Made by a program: the position numbers and the translations under genes. A stretch of 64,000 nt of DNA from Prochilodus magdalenae. Taxonomy: Eukaryota > Chordata > Actinopteri > Characiformes > Prochilodontidae. How positions within the stretch are numbered: the first letter of the stretch is position 1; every line of letters starts with the position of its first letter. The notes under the pieces are model-generated. The model did not search any database. It worked only from the letters and a program-made list of their open reading frames with translations, and was not told the origin of the DNA. This document shows, one piece after another, positions 58,590-64,000 of the stretch. The stretch covers positions 67,669-131,668 of the forward strand of contig JAMWET010003616.1 of assembly GCA_024036415.1 (NCBI GenBank). The letters are read 5' to 3'.

Positions 58590-59195
58590 TTAGTTAGTTA
58601 TGCTTTTTACATTGAGACCCCCTATAGCTTTACCTATACTAGTGGTAACAAGCTAGACCATCATACTATTAGGTTAGCTATGCTATTTACTTGGAGCATG
58701 CTAGTTATTATTACCTATACTAGTGTAACAAGCTAGACCATCATACTATTAGGTTAGCTATGCTATTTACTTGGAGCATGCTAGTTATTATTACCCATAC
58801 TAGTGTAATAAGCTAAATCATATTATTATTTTGCTAGTGATGATATTTACTTGGGGTTTGCTAGGTATCATTATCTATACTAATGCAATAAGCTAAATTA
58901 TTACTAGCTACTAGCTTACTAGCTATCGTTATCTATACTTGTGTAATAAGCTACATTATCATATTATTTAGTTATGATATGCTGTTTACTTGAAGCTGGC
59001 TTCCTATCATTACATATACTAGGCTAATAAGCTAGATCATCATACTATTAAGATAGCTATGCTATTTACTTGGTACTTGCTAGCTACCATGGCCTGTACT
59101 AGTGTAATAAGCTTAATCCTCATACTACTTATTTAGATATGCTTTTACTTATAGCTTGCTAGCTAACATTGCCTGTGCTAGCTACTAGCTGATTG
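58590..59195 (+). repeat. 80-base minisatellite, about 7 units
   Basis: Two adjacent units starting at 58677 and 58757 are almost identical over 80 bases; the start GCTATGCTATTTACTTGG and AGCTAGACCATCATACTATT are good markers. Flanking units are more diverged but keep TACTAGTGTAATAAGCT and GCTATTTACTTG. Confidence 0.85.
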
Positions 59196-59391
59196 TTTAG
59201 CATTTGTTTTTTTTTTACCTTGTTGGCCTAAAATACAGAATGGCATTTGTTGTGTGTGCCTGTCAGTTCGTACGAGGTGAACATAATGATGGCCCCAGCC
59301 TACTCATTTTATTACTGGATCTTTTGATAGGTTCATCATCCTTCATTTTGGGCTTGCTGGTTTGAGGAGATGAATCACTAGCCAAAATGTA

Positions 59392-60034
59392 CAGGGGGTT
59401 GGATAAGGAAACTGAAACACTGTCATTTTACAGTGTGGGACGGTCTCATGGCTAACAAAATTGGGACCAGCCTGCTGGCAGTCTTCATTAAACTGCAGTC
59501 TTTACACTAGTAAGAGCGGGCAGCGTGTGAGGTTCAGTTATGCAGGTAAGAGCAGCACAGTTCTGGCTCAAAAGACTGTCAATGACACAAACAATTATGG
59601 GAGGGGACATACCAGAGTTCAAAAGAGGACAAACTGTTGGTGCACCGTCTTGCTGGGCGGGCATCTGTGAGTCAAGACCAGCAAGTCTTTGTTCGATGTT
59701 ATCACAGAGCCACGGTATCCAGGGTCTAATGTCCAGAAATACCCACCAAGAAAAGGGAAATGAACCACAATCCACCAGGATTAACTGGTGGACGAAGCAA
59801 GAGGGAAGCTGTCTGAAGAGGGATGTTGTCGGTTTTCGGCCCTGGGCTGGGGTCTTGCGGGGAGCGTGACTAACGCCGGATATTGTAATCCAAACTCAGC
59901 AACCATAAAACCACCGGCTGCCCAAATGACGCCTGCTCTGAGCCGCAAAAAGGAGGCCCTACCGACCATATCTAATAAATGATTGTTGGTCTAAAAACCA
60001 GGTGTTTGCAGTTTTCATTGTCGCAAACCCCTTG
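59392..60034 (+). mobile_element. Tc1/mariner-type element, copy 2, with many small insertions
   Basis: TA flanks both ends (59390-59391 and 60035-60036). The same terminal repeats and ACATACCAGAGTTCAAAAG core as 31101-31632 are present, but it is 643 bases long against 532. Many differences are extra single bases, for example GGGCGGGCAT for GGCGCAT. The transposase frame is broken. Part of the extra length may be sequencing error. Confidence 0.8.
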
Positions 60035-60039
60035 TATAT

Positions 60040-62050
60040 TCCTAATGACTTTAAGCCTTTAGTAGGCATTCAATTGGTGTTTCAGAGTCAGGTGCAGCTT
60101 ATTAGGTCTTTGGATGCGTATGAATGGTGGATAATGACTCTTCTGTAGGCTAATACTAGGAGTTATGGGAAAAAATGATTCCCGGGAGTCGTCCTCTTTA
60201 AGGGAATGTACAGGATTGCACAGAAATCCCGGACACAGGCGATTGCCAGATCTCTGGGCACAAATGCCATCGGTGATAGTATGCGTAGTATACACCGGTT
60301 CCTGCAGAAAGTGACTGCCTTTGTACTCATCAAATTGTTCTAGAACAATCGAACTGCACTTTGCTCTCACCAACATCTGGAAGCGAAACAGCTGGCGGTG
60401 GGTGGACCTTTGGATGCTCCGGCATTGTCTCCAGAGTAGCGGCGATAGATAAGAGAGTTTATTGGCTGAGTAAATCTGAGGTCATGGGTCAGTGTGGGTT
60501 AAGGAAAGGCGACAGAGTCATCGATTGCTCTTTGTTTATACCTCTACATTGAATATTGCTTCGGTGGAACACACACCTGCCATGGACACACCAAACTATT
60601 GCGTGCTTGCTCTTTTTCATTCTGCCTAACATGGGTGACCCCATGGATGGACTGGATTATAGATTGTGACCGGTCAGCTTCCCCCAACTGATGGACCTCT
60701 TCTCCTTCTGGACAAGAAGGAAATACTAACAATAACATGGAATTAAAGATTCAAAACAGTGTTCTACAAACGATTTGCAATGACATCATGAATCACGCAT
60801 TTCTTTTCAGAGACGGACCGTCCACAAGGTCTACCTTGTCGCCAAGAGGCCAGAACCGCTGGGAGAGCAATTTACCGCCGCCAATGTGACCTCATAGTAA
60901 GCCCTTGACCTTCACATTTTTTATAGGGAGCAAACATTATGACTGCCCACCCTACAACTCACCCTTCAGTCCAAGTCTTAAGGATCCACAATCACTCTTT
61001 TTCCAATTGGATTATCTTCATATGTAAACATCCTTCTATGAGAGAAAAAAGAGAGCTCCTTCAGAATATCAGTCAGAGGTTGTTAGACAGACTACACACA
61101 TCGTTATTTCAAGAAGGTTTCGGTTCCCACACTCACCAATCATCCTGTTGGTAACAAGTGTCTGTGTCTGTTCTGGGTTTGTCTGCGAGACTGTCCACCA
61201 TGGGCGACAACAGTTCACCTCGACGTTCATTCACTAGTCTCATTAAAAACTCCTAACTCATGTAATCCGTTTGTGAGGGCTTAGCTATCATCTTCCTGGG
61301 TCCACATCACTGCAGCAAAACGTCTACCGTCCTCCGAGTCCTCCTCCGGATTTACAAGACATCTAGCCTCTGATGAACAATAACACTCAGATGCTCCTCA
61401 GAGTTAATAAGGACCTTTATAGCTGGAGGCTCATCAGGCAGCTAAGCAGCTGTTACGTTTATCGACCGCCTTAGTCCAGGACACGTAAGTCTGATCAAAT
61501 TGCCGCCTAATGTCGGTCACCTTTCATGGGGACACGCAGTTGTAGAAAAAAAAGCACGTTGCAAGTTGTGGCGTGAATTTTATGACATTTCCACTACAGG
61601 ATGTAAAAACCAACGTGATGCATCCGGTTCTGGATTATTTCATGGCACAGCCGGCTTAGCAATCCTAGGAACATTTCGTGATCACCAACCACGGATTTAC
61701 TTTGTTACTTTATCTCCGCGGGAACTCGGGCTTGGCAGATATAATAATCAGTAAACAAACCAGTAACAGACCCAGTGATAACATTTCGTCGGGCTTGGTG
61801 GCTACCAAACAACTCGGAGCCGTTGAAAATCGATACATCTGCTTTTGTATAGGGCATGTTGATATGTCGTGTGCACTTGTCAAAATCGTAAAAACATGTG
61901 ATCATCTCCACTTTTGTCAGTTGTTGTTTGTTGACTTTTTATGGCATCATAGTTTGAACACACCCAGCCTGCTGATTTACACTGAACGTTAGAGACAGAA
62001 TCTCTTATGAAGCGAATGGAACCAACACAAAATGATGAACACACCTGTGT
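60040..62050. other. Downstream region of uncertain quality, no confident gene
   Basis: Mixed sequence. A possible exon-like block lies at 60811-60896, described under findings. The other open frames, for example 61500-61754, have no recognisable motif. Base-level errors are suspected here, so absence of genes is not firm. Confidence 0.35.
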
Positions 62051-62054
62051 AGGA

Positions 62055-62190
62055 AAGGACGTCTTGGTTTCCATTGACTTACATTAAAAGGTAAATCGAG
62101 TTTTTTGTTTCAGGTCTCTTCCTGTTAAAATTTGCCATTCTTGGAGCCGATACTTGTTTTCTCTTTGGGGACACGTGACTATACTTTTTA
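62055..62190 (+). repeat. Dispersed repeat, copy 2 of the pair with 51205-51320
   Basis: Same block order as copy 1, with several single-base insertions (GACGTCTTGG for GACGTCTGG, TTTCC for TTCC). Confidence 0.65.
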
Positions 62191-62889
62191 AGGGCCTTCC
62201 TTGAGTAAAAATCTCAACAGTCCACACATTATAAGGTGATACAGTCAAAGTATTGTAAATAATCTATTCCTTATCATATAAAAATACATCTGGAGCAAAA
62301 AATGAGTTTTCCTGTGACTGAAAAAAATAGCCTACGCAAGCGTGTCATTACCGAATACCCCTACCAAGCCCCGCACGATTAAACTATCCTGTGATTTGGA
62401 TTGTGGACATGGTTTCTGGTATGTAGGACCATGGTAAATGTTCATCCGACGCAAAAGATTTTCCTGTTGACTGGGTTTTTTAGCCAACTGCTCTCGGTAG
62501 AGCCCATTACGAACCATAGCTCGCTCGACCATTACACACGCGGAGATTCAGCTTTCCCTTACCTTCCACACTTATGTGGTAACTGGCACACCTCAATCGC
62601 TGCAGTCACTCCTCTCTAGCCAATCATTAAAACATCTGCTCTCTGGAGCCGTTTTCGCACACATGCAACAAGACCACTCACGCACCCTGTCCAGCCTAAC
62701 CTCTATTCTCAATCTTATGAAAGCCTCCCATTCAACCCAGTTATATTATAGACCCATTCATTCCTCGGTGCAGCGACAGCCCAAGGTGACTAATATGTTC
62801 CGTCCTCAGTGAGCTTATATGTATTATAACGCGTCTATAATATTATTTTTTTTTTTTATTTTTTTTTTTTTTTCCAACCAAAACCATTA
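62191..62889. other. Intergenic DNA, no gene seen
   Basis: No recognisable gene. A long T-rich homopolymer stretch lies at about 62845-62873. Confidence 0.4.
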
Positions 62890-63156
62890 CATTTCCTGGC
62901 CATTTAAAGCTTGATCACTCTTTAATACACGCAGAGCGACCGCTTACAAGGTTAATCGTTTTATTTTTTAAAGCGTGACGGCCAAGTAGCTTCTCAGTTG
63001 TTAGTGGAGTCTTCGTTCAAGGGACTCTTAATTAGTTATAGCCAACACGCATAGTCACCTAGACCGGGATTTAAACCCCACAGTCTCCACATGTAGAGAT
63101 AGAGATGGCACTCTGGGTACTGGTGGTTACCGGCCCGCTGAGCTACACTATAAACC
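62890..63156 (-). mobile_element. tRNA-derived SINE, minus strand, same family as 56340-56552
   Basis: On the minus strand, box A TAGCTCAGCGG (63135-63145 complement) and a box B variant GGTTTAAATCC (63067-63077 complement) are followed by GATTAACCTTGTAAG and a degraded tail ending AAATGTAAT-like. The order matches the SINE at 56340-56552, with many small differences. Confidence 0.7.
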
Positions 63157-63517
63157 ACTTACCCCGCTAATCCATTTATTGAAAAAGCATATATAAAACC
63201 ATCTGTAAATTGTACATATAAAATTTATATCTTGTACCCTTATCCTGTTGTCTATACAGACAACTTGGAGTGGGCATTTATTTTGCGAGGTCTGAGGAGT
63301 AGGACAGGGAGTCCACCGTTGAAAAAAAAGGATTACAAGAGGGGCTAACACCAAGTCAGGGACACTATATTGGTTTTTAAATTGAATGGAGCCACGTCAT
63401 TCTCTTAACAGGCACTTACCGAATCACTTAGTCAAAAGAACCAATAGGTAACAAAATTAGGTGTAAAGGTGATGGAAATATGGAGCACTATATGGTTGTT
63501 TTTTGCTTACCTTACAG

Positions 63518-63642
63518 GGGAATCAGATGAACTCGTCTGCAAGATTGAGCATGTTTACTCTGAGATCGATAAGAAAGCAGGATCCAACTCCCAATATCAT
63601 CTAGATAAGAAGTATAACAGGGCAGCACACGTGGAGCTGTAG
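63518..63642 (+). CDS. Possible terminal coding exon of an unidentified gene
   Basis: A good acceptor (pyrimidine-rich TTTTTTGCTTACCTTACAG ending at 63517) is followed by an open frame of 40 codons from 63520 to TAG at 63640-63642. It reads ESDELVCKIEHVYSEIDKKA then GSNSQYHLDKKYNRAAHVEL. The composition is varied and protein-like, and VYSEI resembles a tyrosine signalling motif in cytoplasmic tails, but I do not recognise the family. A second frame is also open for 28 codons. No upstream exon was found, and base errors are suspected here. Treat as a hypothesis. Confidence 0.25.
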
Positions 63643-64000
63643 AAGTGATCCTGGCTAATATGTTACTGCCAAACTCGTGCATGGTTATGCAAAACTACTA
63701 GAGCATGAAACGCTCTACTGTTGTGGATATCTGTAATCTACACCCGTTTACGGGCCACTCCACTGTACTTAAATACCAAATATATTGGAACGAATCGAGT
63801 AAATCATATGTCTAGCTAAGATATCGATCTAGTCTAGCTATCTATCGATCGATCTATCTAGTCTTTGCATTAATCGTATCAAATATATAATTCTTGAGAT
63901 GAAGACAGGGGGGGTGAGAAAAGCACTACGAGACACGGCAGGAAGGAGGGCACAAAGGGGAACACAAGGTTCTGGGAGAAAGGAGCTCAGATGTACACCC
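63643..64000. other. End of window, no gene seen
   Basis: Contains GATC/CTAT-like short repeats near 63835-63860 and a purine-rich stretch at 63900-63960. Confidence 0.4.

Noticed and set aside
58590..59195. CRISPR-like array
   Set aside because: Repeats are contiguous 80-base units without unique spacers, and the genome is eukaryotic.

Overview
The window is vertebrate nuclear DNA, almost certainly from a teleost fish. It has intron-split genes with GT/AG junctions, long AT-rich introns, Tc1/mariner and hAT elements, tRNA-headed SINEs of fish type and abundant microsatellites. No bacterial operons, CRISPR arrays, rRNA genes or free-standing tRNA genes were seen. Nearly all long open frames are chance frames in introns or low-complexity DNA.

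Two genes are supported, both on the + strand. At 361-522 lies the last coding exon of a nuclear receptor of the ROR (NR1F) family, most like RORC/ROR-gamma; the rest of that gene is outside the window. After about 6.5 kb of intergenic DNA comes a complete endophilin-A gene, best matched to SH3GL1 (endophilin A2). It has ten coding exons between 7569 and 46534, with a 19.4 kb first intron. The exons join without any frame conflict into a 367-residue protein (352 if a 45-base symmetric exon is skipped): N-terminal amphipathic helix, BAR domain, variable linker and C-terminal SH3 domain. Endophilins bend membrane at clathrin-coated pits and recruit dynamin and synaptojanin through the SH3 domain.

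Introns: intron 1 holds a short hairpin element, an (AT)n tract inside a purine-rich block, a perfect G-quadruplex motif, a SINE and several dispersed repeats. The end of intron 2 is a transposon cluster: two internally deleted Tc1-like elements with TA target sites, and a hAT-type MITE with an 8-base target duplication ending 57 bases before exon 3. Intron 3 contains an unusual degenerate array whose units look like heat-shock elements. Intron 9 has a broken Tc1 transposase.

Downstream (about 47.8-64 kb) no confident gene is seen. The region contains a diverged ~0.5-0.6 kb tandem repeat invaded by a SINE, an 0.8 kb TG-rich tract, an 80-base minisatellite and further transposon copies. From about 58-59 kb onward, copies of known repeats carry many extra single bases relative to copies elsewhere in the window. 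This suggests poorly corrected long-read assembly, so two possible exons there (60811-60896 and 63518-63642) are tentative.

The main regulatory prediction is a set of CTCF-like motifs at the sh3gl1 promoter and just beyond its 3' end, in convergent orientation around the gene. No wholly new biological system could be demonstrated.
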